Shown piece after piece: positions 1 to 8,762 of a stretch of DNA of 64,000 nucleotides. The position numbers and the translations under genes are program-made. The DNA lies in NCBI GenBank assembly GCA_963843455.1, contig CAWJKE010000013.1, positions 37,400-101,399 of the forward strand, in the 5' to 3' direction. Source of the stretch: CAIQPS01 sp963843455 (GTDB lineage: Bacteria; Actinomycetota; Thermoleophilia; RBG-16-64-13). A model generated the notes under the pieces. The model searched no databases. It had not been told where the DNA came from and saw only the letters and a list, made by a program, of their open reading frames with translations. The stretch's first letter is position 1; each line of letters begins with the position of its first letter.

Positions 1-2227
1 AAGCGATCGAGGTCCCGGTGAACTTCGCCGTCACGAGACTCCCGCCGGTGTTCGCGTATCCCCAGGAACCTCCGGAAGCCCCGGGGTTAAGACCGGTACC
101 CCAGGTGCCGGTGTAGGAGAGACGGGCGTCGGTCTGCTCATAACGAGTAGCCGTTGGGCTTGAGGCCGGAGGAGTCGCAGTCGCCTGGGTAAGGTTGCCG
201 ATGAGGTCCAGGCCGTCCAACCCGATGTTGGTGTCGGTGGCAGCGGCGTTCTTCGTCCCGGTCCACTCGATCCTCACCGTGTGGCTACCGGCGGTCAGAT
301 TGCCGCTGTTCCACACCTTCTGGACGTAGGCTGTGCCTGCGCTGTAGAGATCGACCATCACCGGGGTCTTGTTGTCCAGGGTCACCTTGGCGATGCCGTA
401 CGCCGAGCTCTTCTTGGCTATCAGACCCAGGTAGGTGCCGGTGAAGGTGATGGTCACCGACGTGCCCTTAGCGTTGGCGTAGACGAAGTCGCCGCCCGAG
501 GCCGAGGTGGTCGTGGACTTGCTCCAGGTGCCCGCGTAGCCGAGGTGCGAGTCGCTCTGTTCGTACCGGGTGTAGGGAGACACCATCCGCCGGGCGGTCA
601 CGTAGCTGGAGCGGAACGCATCCTCGATGGTCACCAGGTCGCCGCTGCGCGGTGCGTTGATCATCATCCCGCCGCCCACGTACATGCCCACATGGCTGAT
701 GGGCGTGTAGAAGAAGATCAGGTCTCCCGGCTGCAGGCTGTCCTTGCTCACGGCCGTGCCGTACGTGGCCTGGGAGCGGGAGTAGTGGGGCAGGGTGACG
801 CCGAACTGCTTGTACACGTACATGCAGAAGCCGGAGCAGTCGAAGCCGCCGGTGGGGCTCGCACCGGCCCAGAGGTAGGGCACGCCCAGGTATTCAACGG
901 CCTTCCGGACAACTTTCTCCCCAGGCGACAGCACGCCGTCACCGCCGTACCAGTAGAGGTCCTTGGTAGTGGCGGGGCTGGCCCCCCAGAAGTTGAAGAC
1001 GGTCACTTCCACGGGTCCGTCGCCGTATCCCGGGGGCACCGAGGTGATGGTGAGCTGGGTGCTCGAGTCGGCCTTCCAGTTGGAGGCGGGGACGTCTACC
1101 TTGCCCACCCGGACTCTGGAGGCTCCGGTCAGCGCCGTGCCGGTGATGACGAGTTTGTTCCCTCCGCCGACGGGGCCACTGGACGCGCCCAAGCCGGTCA
1201 CGCGGGCACTGTTGAGGCTCTTCACTTCTCGAAACACCGGCCAGCCGACGCCCACGAAGTCGATCTTCTTGATCTCGGTACCGTGGTCCTTGATCGCCGT
1301 GCTGGTGGCTGCTGCCAGGCCGGTGGGCTTGGCGAAGAGTAGGACGCCCTGATCGCGAGCCACGAAGGCCACGGCCGCCTCGCCGTCGGGGTAGTCCTCA
1401 CCGGAGACCAGCCCGAGGTGGGCGTAGCTCAGCCACCCCTGGGCCACGGCGTAGTCTGCGAGTGCCGCACAGGCGTCGTAGCGGCCGTCCGGATCGCTTG
1501 CGCTGGTCGCGCCGACGATCCGCTTGCTCACGGTGAAGCCGTCTACGCCCAGAGCGACGTTCGTACCGACGACCAAGCCGGAACTCACACCCAGATCGGC
1601 GATGGCGTCCTTCGCCGACTGAGGGAACGGACCGGCGGCAGGCGTGAGCAGCAACGGCCAGCCTTGAGCGGCGGCCAGGCTGGAGGCGGCCAGAGCGGCT
1701 CCGTAGCTATCGCCGGGAGCGACGACGACTTTGGACACCGTTCCGAGTTTGCTCTTCACGGCGCGCGCGACGAGAGCGGCGGTCTCGTAGCGATCGGCGC
1801 CCTTGATGACCACGATGGAGGTCTCGGCTGTGAGGGCCGGGACCGCGGCCTTGACCCTGGCGACGAACGTGGAGGGGAGGCCCACCAGGAAGACCTTGGT
1901 CGGCTTGAGCCGGGTGAGTTCGGTGGCCACGTCGGCGCTGAGGGCCGATGCGGAGGTGAGCAGCAGCGGGCCGGCGTAGGCCTTGGCCAGCACGGCCGCC
2001 GTGAGCGAATCGGCGTAGCTATCGACGCTTGTCACGACGACTGCCGGGGCGCCGCCGGCGAAGGCCTTGCCTGAAAGCGAGATGGCGTTGGCCACGTGGC
2101 CGCCGTCCGAGTTCACCGGAGTATTGAAGGTGGGGGCGGCGAGGCAGATGGCGGAACCGGCCAGCAGAGCCAGCGAGAAAACGAGCAGCGCGAGCCCGAT
2201 GTAAGCAGTCTTCTTGGTCGGCCGCAT
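1..2227 (-). CDS. Secreted NlpC/P60 peptidoglycan hydrolase with cell-wall-binding repeats (3' end outside window)
   Basis: Reads on the minus strand from ATG at 2227 with GGAGG 8 bases upstream; the frame stays open to base 1, so the C-terminus is missing. Residues about 5-30 form a signal peptide. About residues 35-330 resemble cell wall binding repeat 2 (motifs such as ADRYETAALVA), which anchor proteins to the wall. An IPT/TIG-like domain follows (about 345-430), then an NlpC/P60 domain with the catalytic motif FDCSGF (Cys464) and a histidine in ISHVGMYVGGG. The tail is a run of about 130-residue modules starting TRYEQ(S/T)D, one complete and one cut by the window edge. It probably cleaves stem peptides of peptidoglycan outside the cell. 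The same modules end the neighbouring M23 protein, so the two hydrolases probably bind the same wall ligand. Confidence 0.85.
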   Translation of the reverse strand, partial: MRPTKKTAYIGLALLVFSLALLAGSAICLAAPTFNTPVNSDGGHVANAISLSGKAFAGGAPAVVVTSVDSYADSLTAAVLAKAYAGPLLLTSASALSADVATELTRLKPTKVFLVGLPSTFVARVKAAVPALTAETSIVVIKGADRYETAALVARAVKSKLGTVSKVVVAPGDSYGAALAASSLAAAQGWPLLLTPAAGPFPQSAKDAIADLGVSSGLVVGTNVALGVDGFTVSKRIVGATSASDPDGRYDACAALADYAVAQGWLSYAHLGLVSGEDYPDGEAAVAFVARDQGVLLFAKPTGLAAATSTAIKDHGTEIKKIDFVGVGWPVFREVKSLNSARVTGLGASSGPVGGGNKLVITGTALTGASRVRVGKVDVPASNWKADSSTQLTITSVPPGYGDGPVEVTVFNFWGASPATTKDLYWYGGDGVLSPGEKVVRKAVEYLGVPYLWAGASPTGGFDCSGFCMYVYKQFGVTLPHYSRSQATYGTAVSKDSLQPGDLIFFYTPISHVGMYVGGGMMINAPRSGDLVTIEDAFRSSYVTARRMVSPYTRYEQSDSHLGYAGTWSKSTTTSASGGDFVYANAKGTSVTITFTGTYLGLIAKKSSAYGIAKVTLDNKTPVMVDLYSAGTAYVQKVWNSGNLTAGSHTVRIEWTGTKNAAATDTNIGLDGLDLIGNLTQATATPPASSPTATRYEQTDARLSYTGTWGTGLNPGASGGSWGYANTGGSLVTAKFTGTSIA

Positions 2228-2236
2228 GAGATTCCT

Positions 2237-2275
2237 CCGGTAGGTGCTCGAACGTCGCCGATACTCACCTATCGG
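2237..2275 (-). promoter_or_regulatory. Candidate alternative-hairpin leader of the NlpC/P60 gene
   Basis: Read on the minus strand, CCGATAGGTG (2275-2266) can pair with CACCTACCGG (2246-2237), ten positions with one mismatch, and this takes up the first bases of the GGAGG ribosome site at 2238-2234. The same left arm can instead form a local 6-bp hairpin CCGATA/TATCGG (2275-2258). The two folds exclude each other, which is the layout of an RNA or translation switch. It matches no riboswitch class I know. Confidence 0.3.
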
Positions 2276-2320
2276 CCCGAGGCCTGGGTTACTGAAGACA
2301 GGTGAGGTCGTGAGGGAGCG

Positions 2321-2422
2321 CTAGTTGAGCGTGCCATAAGGTCTCGAAGGCGTCGACGCTGAGGAACTTGCCTAGGCGTCCAGCCACCCACGAGAGGTAG
2401 GTTCCGGAGAAGGACCGCCCGC
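2321..2422 (-). pseudogene. Remnant of the hydrolase C-terminal module
   Basis: Directly after the stop of the M23 gene, the minus strand still encodes pieces of the same C-terminal module: SFSGTYLSWVA, resembling FTGTYLGLIA in the neighbour, then SVDAFE, and one frame over GTLN followed by TAG. The M23 protein itself ends VDAFEVQGTLN. The middle of the module is deleted. It looks like the scar of a module duplication or deletion and is not expected to be translated. Confidence 0.5.
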
Positions 2423-3835
2423 TCAGTTCAGGGTGCCCTGCACCTCGAAGGCATCGACCCCGGTATAGGCCCCAGCAGCAGCGGGGTTCTTGGTGCCGGT
2501 GTAAGCGATGGTGACGGTGTGGGCGCTGTTCGGAAGGCCGGTCGCGCTCCACACTTTCTGTTGCCACTTGGTGTCCGGGCTGTAGAGGTCGACGGTGACC
2601 GGAGTGCCGCCGTCCAGGGTCACCCGGGCGATGCCGTAGTTGGGGCTCTTGACCGTGATCCAGCCGATCGAGGTCCCGGTGAACTTCACCGTCACCAGAC
2701 TCCCGGTGGTGTTCGTGTATCCCCAGGAGCCCCCCGAAGCCCCGGGGTTAAGACCGGTGCCCCAGGAGCCCGTGTAGGCCAGGTGGGTGTCGGTCTGCTG
2801 GTAGCGGGTGGCGAGGCTTTCTGTCGCCTTCACGAGGGTGCCCGTCACGTCGACCGCATCGATGTTCACACGCGTCCCTCCCGACCCTCCTGCCTGTCCG
2901 GTCCAGGAGAGCACCACCTTGTGCGTCCCCGACGTCAGAGTCCCCGTGGTCCATACTTTCTGTTGGCGCCGCGTCGTGGGACTGGAGAAGTCGATCGACC
3001 CCTTGGCGACCCCGTCGAGGCTGACCAAGGCCTTCCCCTGGGTCACGCCGGTAGTCGCGATGAGGTCGAGCTTGGTGCCGCTGAACCAGAGCAATGCCTT
3101 GGCCGACGAGTCGGCGTATGTGTAGGTTCCGCCTGACGCCCCGCTCGTGCTGAAGCTCACCCACTTGCCCAGGTACAAAAGGTTGCCGTTGGTCTGCTCG
3201 TAACGAGTAAGACCCGGGCTCGGTGGCGGTGGCGGGGTCCCGCCGAGAAGCGGTGCGTTCACCAGGCTGTCATAGGGGTCCATGGAAGCTGAGGACATCG
3301 ACGTGGTCTGGTGGATCTCGAAGTGCAGATGCGAGCCGGTAGACTCGGCGTTGCCGCTGTCTCCGACATACGCTATGTGCTGGCCTTGCGCCACATGAGC
3401 CCCGGACACCAATCCGGGCGCGAAAGCGTTCGCCAGACCACCTTTGCCGTCGTCGGTGCCCGGGGTGTCGTTGTTGATGTGGATGTAGAAATACCCATGG
3501 CCGTCATCGCCGACCAGCCAGAGCGAGTACTGGGGCACTCCGCCGTACGTGCCCACTCGCAACGTCACCGTGCCGGCGACGCACGCCAATTCCTTTGTCA
3601 TCTTGGGCGCCATGAGGTCGCTACCCTGATGCAGATGACCGGAGCGCGGAGCGAGATAGTCGTGCAACACCGTCACCCGCTTCTCGAGGGGGAACACCAT
3701 CGGGATGGTCGCGGCCGAAGCCCGGCCGGCGAACGGGGTCCCGAGGACGATAAGAACGGCCAATAGTCCTATGGCAGCCGCGCCGGCGAACAGTCCGCGC
3801 CGCTTGTCTCTTGAGGATCGTGCCGAGGATGGCAT
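2423..3835 (-). CDS. Secreted M23 (LytM-type) metallopeptidase with two C-terminal modules
   Basis: Start chosen at ATG 3835, preceded by AAGGAGG, rather than an in-frame ATG 30 codons upstream. The 470-residue product has a charged N-terminus and a transmembrane/signal segment (about 15-40), then an M23 domain with zinc ligands in HQGSD (His69, Asp73) and HLHFEIH (about 169-175). Such enzymes cut peptide cross-bridges of peptidoglycan. A proline-rich linker (GGTPPPPPSPG) leads to two repeats of about 130 residues that start TRYEQTN and TRYQQTD and end VDAFEVQGTLN. They are also found in the NlpC/P60 protein next door, in the same orientation. The modules look like beta-rich wall- or carbohydrate-binding domains, which is inference from sequence pattern only. 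Confidence 0.85.
   Translation of the reverse strand: MPSSARSSRDKRRGLFAGAAAIGLLAVLIVLGTPFAGRASAATIPMVFPLEKRVTVLHDYLAPRSGHLHQGSDLMAPKMTKELACVAGTVTLRVGTYGGVPQYSLWLVGDDGHGYFYIHINNDTPGTDDGKGGLANAFAPGLVSGAHVAQGQHIAYVGDSGNAESTGSHLHFEIHQTTSMSSASMDPYDSLVNAPLLGGTPPPPPSPGLTRYEQTNGNLLYLGKWVSFSTSGASGGTYTYADSSAKALLWFSGTKLDLIATTGVTQGKALVSLDGVAKGSIDFSSPTTRRQQKVWTTGTLTSGTHKVVLSWTGQAGGSGGTRVNIDAVDVTGTLVKATESLATRYQQTDTHLAYTGSWGTGLNPGASGGSWGYTNTTGSLVTVKFTGTSIGWITVKSPNYGIARVTLDGGTPVTVDLYSPDTKWQQKVWSATGLPNSAHTVTIAYTGTKNPAAAGAYTGVDAFEVQGTLN
2660..2794. repeat. DNA repeat shared by the two hydrolase genes (second copy at 1-135)
   Basis: The stretch coding the start of the last module of the M23 gene closely matches bases 1-135 in the NlpC/P60 gene, including exact runs such as CCCCGGGGTTAAGACCGGT. 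Identity is much higher than between the other modules, which suggests recent duplication or gene conversion. Confidence 0.7.
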
Positions 3836-4125
3836 GGTCCTGACCTCCTTACTCTTGCCCGCACTATCCGGGCGACGTCCAGGTTGGGGTATCAGGTAGG
3901 GGGCAGATGAACCTAATATCGGCATCGCGGGGGTGCCGCCTTAAGGCGCCCCAGGATATCAACCAGGGCAAGCGGAAAGGAAACCGCCGTTCAGGTAGAA
4001 ATCAGGCGGAGCCGGGCCCGCAGGCATCGAGGCGAGCAGGACGGGCCCGCGGCAGCAGACGGCAGCGGGCGCCGCAAGAGTGCGACCTGGGCGCCCGGCC
4101 GGGAGAGGAGCGGAGGTGCGAAGCG

Positions 4126-4506
4126 CTACTTATTCGGCTGGGAGAGCGCGATCCAGTTGCCCTCGAGGTCCTTGAACCACGCGGCCTTGCCGTGCTCGTC
4201 CTCGATCACGCCGTTGGTGGTCTTGAGGTTCGGCATGTCGAGGTCCTCGAAGACGACGCCGTGGGTCCTGAGGGCGCTCATCTCCCTATCCAGGTCCTGC
4301 ACGACGATCGTGGCCTTGGTCGCACCACCCAGGTCGGCCTTCGTCTCGTAGACCATCAACTGAGTGCCGCCGAGGGAGTAGATCGCCTCACCCTCGGATC
4401 GGGCGCCCTGATAGGGTTTGAGCCCGAGCATCTTCTCGTAGAAGGTCCGAGCCCTGCCGAGGTCATGCACCGGGATGATCGCCATGGCTGTGGCGTCTTC
4501 CAACAT
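4126..4506 (-). CDS. VOC (glyoxalase/bleomycin-resistance) family protein
   Basis: A 126-residue protein starting at ATG 4506 behind AGGAAAGGAAA. It has the paired beta-alpha-beta-beta-beta layout of vicinal oxygen chelate proteins: AIIPVHDLGRARTFYEKMLG at the start, a central GGTQLMVYET strand, and a second half ending AAWFKDLEGNWIALSQ. Metal-ligand positions typical of glyoxalase I (His and Glu on the first and last strands) are only partly kept, so the substrate cannot be named. It lies between the M23 gene and divergent DegV gene, apparently alone. Confidence 0.8.
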   Translation of the reverse strand: MLEDATAMAIIPVHDLGRARTFYEKMLGLKPYQGARSEGEAIYSLGGTQLMVYETKADLGGATKATIVVQDLDREMSALRTHGVVFEDLDMPNLKTTNGVIEDEHGKAAWFKDLEGNWIALSQPNK

Positions 4507-4697
4507 CGTCTTTCCTTTCCTGGGGGGGTGGGCTAAGGCCCGATATACCCCAGGGAGCCCGAGATGATTCATGCCGGCGGGCTGCGATGCGGGACGGCGC
4601 GCCCGCCGCGATATAGTTGGCGCTGGGACTGTCGTGGTCCGGACGCGATTGGAGAAGAAGAGGCTTGGGCGAACCGACGAACACCGCCGGGCGAGAG

Positions 4698-5577
4698 ATG
4701 CCCGAAGAGGGCCGCCAAGATCGCCTTGGTCACCGATTCCACTTGTGATCTGCCCGAAGTCGAGAGGCTCCGACACGGGACGATCGTGATCCCGCTCCAC
4801 GTCTTGGTGGGCGAGACGAGCTATCTCGATCGTATCGATCTTGACTCTGCCGGCTTCTACAGGCGCTTCCGCGATGCAGGCCAGATCGCGAGTTCGTCAC
4901 AACCTAGCGTGGGTGAGTTTCAGGCCCTATATGCGGCCCTCCTCGAAACCAACGACTCCGTGCTCTCCGTTCATATCTCCGGCCATCTCTCAGGCACCCT
5001 TCAAAGCGCGGCGGTCGCCGCCGAGGCAGTCGATCCCGGCCGGGTGCGTGTGGTGGATTCCAGGCAGGTCTCGGTGGGCCTGGGTCTGGTCGTTCGGGCC
5101 GCCGGCGAGGCCATCCTGGCCGGAGGGACTCTGGAGGAGGTGGTAGCGGCCACGGAGGCCGCCGCACGGGAGACCCGGGTGTACGGCACCCTCCCTTCGC
5201 TCGAGGTGGCGGTCAGGGGAGGGCGGGTCAGCGCGCCGGTAGCCCGCCTCGCCGGGTTGGTCGATCTGAAGCCCATAATCGTGTTCGACGAGGAAGGAGC
5301 GGCACACATCGATGGGGGACGCCTTGGCTTCCAGCGGGCGCTTCGCGGCGTGGCTGACAAGGCGGTTCGGTTCGCCTCCGGCAATCCTGCGCGGGCCGCC
5401 ATCGTGCACGCGGATGGTCTGGAGGCCGCCCAGTACGTGCGGCAGCGTCTTCGCCTGGCCCTGGGAGAGCTGGACATTCCCATACTCGAGGCGGGAGCGG
5501 TCATCACCACCCACGTCGGATTGGGGGCGGTTGCGGTCGGCGTTCAACGCATCAAGCAGCCCGATCTACCCGGCTAA
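4698..5577 (+). CDS. DegV family fatty-acid-binding protein (start region probably holds a 1-base indel)
   Basis: The product carries the DegV signature blocks: KIALVTDSTCDLP at the N-terminus, SSQPS, SVHISGHLSGT, and a GTLPSLEVAVRGGR segment. Family members such as FakB bind a fatty acid and present it to a fatty acid kinase; no kinase is visible here. The ATG at 4698 lies one base out of frame with the rest. Removing one G from the GGG run near 4708 would give a normal N-terminus, so a consensus error is likely; an N-terminally extended reading from 4564 has no family support. The 3' end overlaps the convergent heliorhodopsin gene by 12 bases. Confidence 0.85.
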
Positions 5578-6363
5578 GATCGATGCGAAGACCTGCCAGG
5601 CCAGCAGTGCCTTGGCGGTCAGGCTTAGGATGATGTAGACCTTCTCGCCGAAAAGATAGTCCCGCCAAGGTCCAACCTTCTTGTATTGCAGGACCATATT
5701 GACCGCGAAGATGTTGAAGAAGACGAACAGTGACGCGATGATCCCGTACACGAACCCGGGCGGGTTCTGGTCGCCGAATCCGGGGCTCCACACGTAGATG
5801 AGCACTCCGATCCAGGGGATGATCCCGGCGAAACAGCCGAAGTAGAACGAGAGCCAATGAGGCTTGCCGGGCTGTTCGTATTTCTCCAGCAGCAAACCGA
5901 ACAGGACCATACACGCGTTCACGCCGAAGATCGCGATGATCGCGGCCAGGTCTACTATTCCGCAGATCATGGTGATGAGCACGATCATGAGCGAAGACGT
6001 GACGGAGTACTCGATCCAACGGCCGTAGTTCTTGTTCTGCAGCAGATTGCGCTTGTACCAGCCGAAGATGCCGGGCGACGCGATGAGCAGAAGGGCGAGC
6101 GCCGACAGCGCCATGAACGCGAACACTCCCCAGCCCAACGGGAAGTTCCCGATAGGGTGTGCCTCGGCCGGCGTCCCGGGGGGGCCGGTGAGGTAGGTGG
6201 CGACTACCGGGATCGTGAAGCCGTTCTGTAGCACCGCAATGACGATCGCCTGAGCGGCCAGGACGAGGCCCACGCCGACGTTCCACCAGCGCAGGTTGCG
6301 AAACCGGGGCTCGAGGTCGAGAGCGGCTCCCGCCGTACCTGAGGTTTCGGTGGTCCCGTTCAT
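5566..6363 (-). CDS. Heliorhodopsin
   Basis: A 265-residue seven-helix protein from ATG 6363 behind a GGGGGGG ribosome site. Family marks are clear: the YLTGPPGTPAEA loop, RWIEYSVTSSLM with the counterion Glu119, AIFGVNACMVLFG, FGCFAGIIPWIGVLIYV, PGFVYGIIASLFVFFN, and SLTAKALLAWQVF with the retinal Schiff-base Lys251. Heliorhodopsins are retinal photoreceptors with inverted topology (N-terminus inside) and a slow photocycle, not known proton pumps. Compared with my recollection of the reference 48C12, the two histidines of the Schiff-base cavity (its His23 and His80) are leucines here (about Leu35 and Leu92). No retinal synthesis gene is present in the window. It has its own promoter and is divergent from the dehydrogenase-transporter pair. 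Confidence 0.95.
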   Translation of the reverse strand: MNGTTETSGTAGAALDLEPRFRNLRWWNVGVGLVLAAQAIVIAVLQNGFTIPVVATYLTGPPGTPAEAHPIGNFPLGWGVFAFMALSALALLLIASPGIFGWYKRNLLQNKNYGRWIEYSVTSSLMIVLITMICGIVDLAAIIAIFGVNACMVLFGLLLEKYEQPGKPHWLSFYFGCFAGIIPWIGVLIYVWSPGFGDQNPPGFVYGIIASLFVFFNIFAVNMVLQYKKVGPWRDYLFGEKVYIILSLTAKALLAWQVFASILAG

Positions 6364-6418
6364 TTTCGTACCCCCCCGTTCGGTCCCAATGGTCGTGGCA
6401 GCGAGAGTCTCTGGGTAG

Positions 6419-6447
6419 ATAGTAAGGACCGAGGAGCAGTCTTTCAA
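6419..6447 (-). promoter_or_regulatory. Sigma-70-type promoter of the heliorhodopsin gene
   Basis: On the minus strand TTGAAA (6447-6442) and TACTAT (6424-6419) are separated by exactly 17 bases. Transcription would start near 6412, leaving a leader of about 50 bases before the ATG at 6363. It is the best housekeeping-type promoter noticed in the window. Confidence 0.6.
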
Positions 6448-6516
6448 GAACCGCCGGGGCGTGATGATAGGCTTAGGCAGAGCAGGGTGCCAGAGCAGCA
6501 TTCGGGAGGCAGGCCA

Positions 6517-7755
6517 ATGAAGGTCGTCATCGTGGGCGCGGGCATGCAAGGCCATGTTCTCACCTGGAACCTCGCCCGCAATCCGGCGGTGAGCGAGATC
6601 GTTCTCGGCGATCGCGACGAAGGCCGGGCGCGGCTCGTTGCCGACCGGGTGGGAGCGGGCAAAGCAAAGCCGGTCTTCCTCGATGCGAGCGACGCTGCAG
6701 CGGTGGCCAAGCTCGCGGCGGGGGCGAAGCTCGTGGTGAATGCCGTTATCCCCGAATACAACCTCTGCATCATGCGGGCCTGTCTGCAGGCCGGCGCCGG
6801 ATATCAGGATATGGCGTCCGGACAGACACGGACCAAGACCATCGACGAGGCCTATCTCGAACAGTCGACGCTGGCCCCTGAATTCGAGAAGAGAGGCTTA
6901 CTGGCCCTGCTCAGTACCGGCATGGATCCCGGGTTCACCAACAGCCTCGCAGCGAACGGGTACGAAGACCTGGAGAGGTGTTTCGAGATACACATCAAGG
7001 ACTACGCCATCTTCGACTCGCCGGTACCGCTCCAGGTATGGTCGCAAGAGACCTACTACACCGACTGTGCCCAGCCGCCTCTCATCTACGAAGACGGGAA
7101 GTTCAAGCGCGTCGAGATCTTCGGCCGGCGTGAGCACTACGCGTTCCCCCCGCCGTTCGGCGTCGGCGCGGTGATATGCCACGACCACGAGGAAGTGAGC
7201 ACCCTCCCCCGCACCCTTCCCCGCCGCTGGGGGGACAAGGGTCTCCGTTACGTCGACTTCAAGATGGGCGGGCCGGAAGAGGGGCTGGATGCCGACCTTG
7301 CCCTGGTCTCCTCGGGAATGACGAGCAAGCTCCCGGTGACCCTGAAGGATGGTTCCCAGGTCCGGCCGATAGATGTGTTCGTCGCCACGCTCCCTCCCAA
7401 CCCTCCTCTGGAAGAGTTGGCGGCCCTGGCTCTCTCGGGCGCGATTACCGACTTCGGCGTGCTCACGGTGGACTGCGTCGGCGAGCGGGCGGGTAAGCCG
7501 GCCAGCATCGGCCACGCCATCTTCGCCCCCGACATCAAGTGGGTCAACGAGCGTATCCCGGGAGCGACGAGCGTCTCCTACGGGACGAGCACTCCCGCGT
7601 CGATCTACGCGGAACTTATCGTCGAGGGACGCATCACCAAGACGGGGCTGCTCTGTCCCGAGGAGTTGCCCAGGGAGGCGCGGAACGCATTTGTGTCCGA
7701 ATGCGGCCGGCGGGGTCTGTCGGTGACCCGAACCGAGACGGTCCAGGTCAATTGA
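6517..7755 (+). CDS. Saccharopine dehydrogenase-like NAD(P)-dependent oxidoreductase
   Basis: A 412-residue protein from ATG 6517, preceded by GGAGG. It opens with a Rossmann dinucleotide site (VVIVGAGMQG) and continues in the saccharopine dehydrogenase/LYS9-like pattern, including a TGMDPGFTN segment and a C-terminal catalytic-type domain. Relatives act on amino-acid adducts such as saccharopine or carboxynorspermidine, so the true substrate is open. The stop codon overlaps the TTG start of a DMT-family transporter, so the two are probably translated together. The enzyme may supply or consume a solute moved by that transporter. Confidence 0.8.
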   Translation: MKVVIVGAGMQGHVLTWNLARNPAVSEIVLGDRDEGRARLVADRVGAGKAKPVFLDASDAAAVAKLAAGAKLVVNAVIPEYNLCIMRACLQAGAGYQDMASGQTRTKTIDEAYLEQSTLAPEFEKRGLLALLSTGMDPGFTNSLAANGYEDLERCFEIHIKDYAIFDSPVPLQVWSQETYYTDCAQPPLIYEDGKFKRVEIFGRREHYAFPPPFGVGAVICHDHEEVSTLPRTLPRRWGDKGLRYVDFKMGGPEEGLDADLALVSSGMTSKLPVTLKDGSQVRPIDVFVATLPPNPPLEELAALALSGAITDFGVLTVDCVGERAGKPASIGHAIFAPDIKWVNERIPGATSVSYGTSTPASIYAELIVEGRITKTGLLCPEELPREARNAFVSECGRRGLSVTRTETVQVN

Positions 7756-8762
7756 ACTCGCCGCGTGACACCGCCGCCGCCGGCAAGGGCCGCGCCGCCT
7801 GGCTTCCGTTCGCCGCCCTCGCGCTGCTCGCCCTCGTCTGGGGCTACAACTGGGTGGTCATGAAGGTGGGTATGGCATACGCCGAGCCCTTCACCTTCGC
7901 GGCCCTTCGTACCCTCTTCGGCGCGCTCTTCATGTTCATCCTGCTGCCGCTGCTCCACCGGCGCCTGCGGCCGCAAGCTCTTCGGTTGACCATCCTCTTC
8001 GGCCTGTTGCAGACGGGAGGTTTTGTCGGCCTGATCATGTGGGCCGTCAGCCTCGGCGCCGCCGGCAAGGCCTCCATCCTCGCCTACACCATGCCGTTCT
8101 GGCTTCTCATGCTGGCCTGGCCGATCCTTCGCGAACCCGTCCGCGGGCTGCAATGGGGGGCGGTCATCTTCGCTCTCGCCGGCCTTATCTCCATCCTGGG
8201 TCCTTGGAACATGCACGGGCTTCAGAGCAGCCTGCTGGCGGTGGCGGCCGGTTTCGTCTGGGCCGTCAGTTCGATCGTGGTCAAGATCATGCGGAGCCGG
8301 CACGACATCGACCTGCTCACGCTCATCGCCTGGCAGGGGCTGTTCGGCTCCATACCATTGATAATCGTTGCGCTCTTGACGGCGACGAAACCGGTGGAGT
8401 GGAGCGGCACCTTCATCGCCGTTCTTCTGTTCAACGTCGGCCCGGCGAACGCTCTCACCTGGGTGCTGTGGCTCTACATCCTCCACAGCCTGTCGACCGG
8501 CACCGCCGGCCTGAGCAGCCTGGCGGTTCCCGTCGTGGGCGTTGTGGCGGCCTGGATACAGCTGGGCGAGCGGCCCGGACTGCTCGAGGCAGCGGGTATG
8601 GGGCTCATCGTCATCGCCCTGGCCATTCTGACCGCGCGGGAATTGGCCGCGAGCCAGCGGGGTTTTGTGGATCGATCTGAGGCCGCGTCGACCTCTAGTC
8701 CGCAGGCGGTGCCGGCGGGCGGGGAGGGCGACCCGGACGCGGGGGTACTACCGCCCGGCTAG
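7752..8762 (+). CDS. EamA/DMT-superfamily transporter
   Basis: The likely start is TTG at 7752 inside TTGA, where the preceding gene stops, a classic coupled junction; the product is then 336 residues. About ten hydrophobic helices are arranged as two EamA repeats, with LALVWGYNWVVMKVG opening the first and AAGFVWAVSSIVVKIM opening the second. Members of this superfamily export or import small metabolites such as amino acids or nucleotides. The last 40 residues are a hydrophilic tail rich in Ala, Ser and Pro. The gene ends 4 bases inside the convergent SDR gene. Confidence 0.85.
   Translation: MNSPRDTAAAGKGRAAWLPFAALALLALVWGYNWVVMKVGMAYAEPFTFAALRTLFGALFMFILLPLLHRRLRPQALRLTILFGLLQTGGFVGLIMWAVSLGAAGKASILAYTMPFWLLMLAWPILREPVRGLQWGAVIFALAGLISILGPWNMHGLQSSLLAVAAGFVWAVSSIVVKIMRSRHDIDLLTLIAWQGLFGSIPLIIVALLTATKPVEWSGTFIAVLLFNVGPANALTWVLWLYILHSLSTGTAGLSSLAVPVVGVVAAWIQLGERPGLLEAAGMGLIVIALAILTARELAASQRGFVDRSEAASTSSPQAVPAGGEGDPDAGVLPPG

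Noticed and set aside
281..1342. Plus-strand frame of 353 codons across the NlpC/P60 gene
   Set aside because: The minus strand holds a long protein with CWB2, TIG and NlpC/P60 motifs. The antisense frame shows none.
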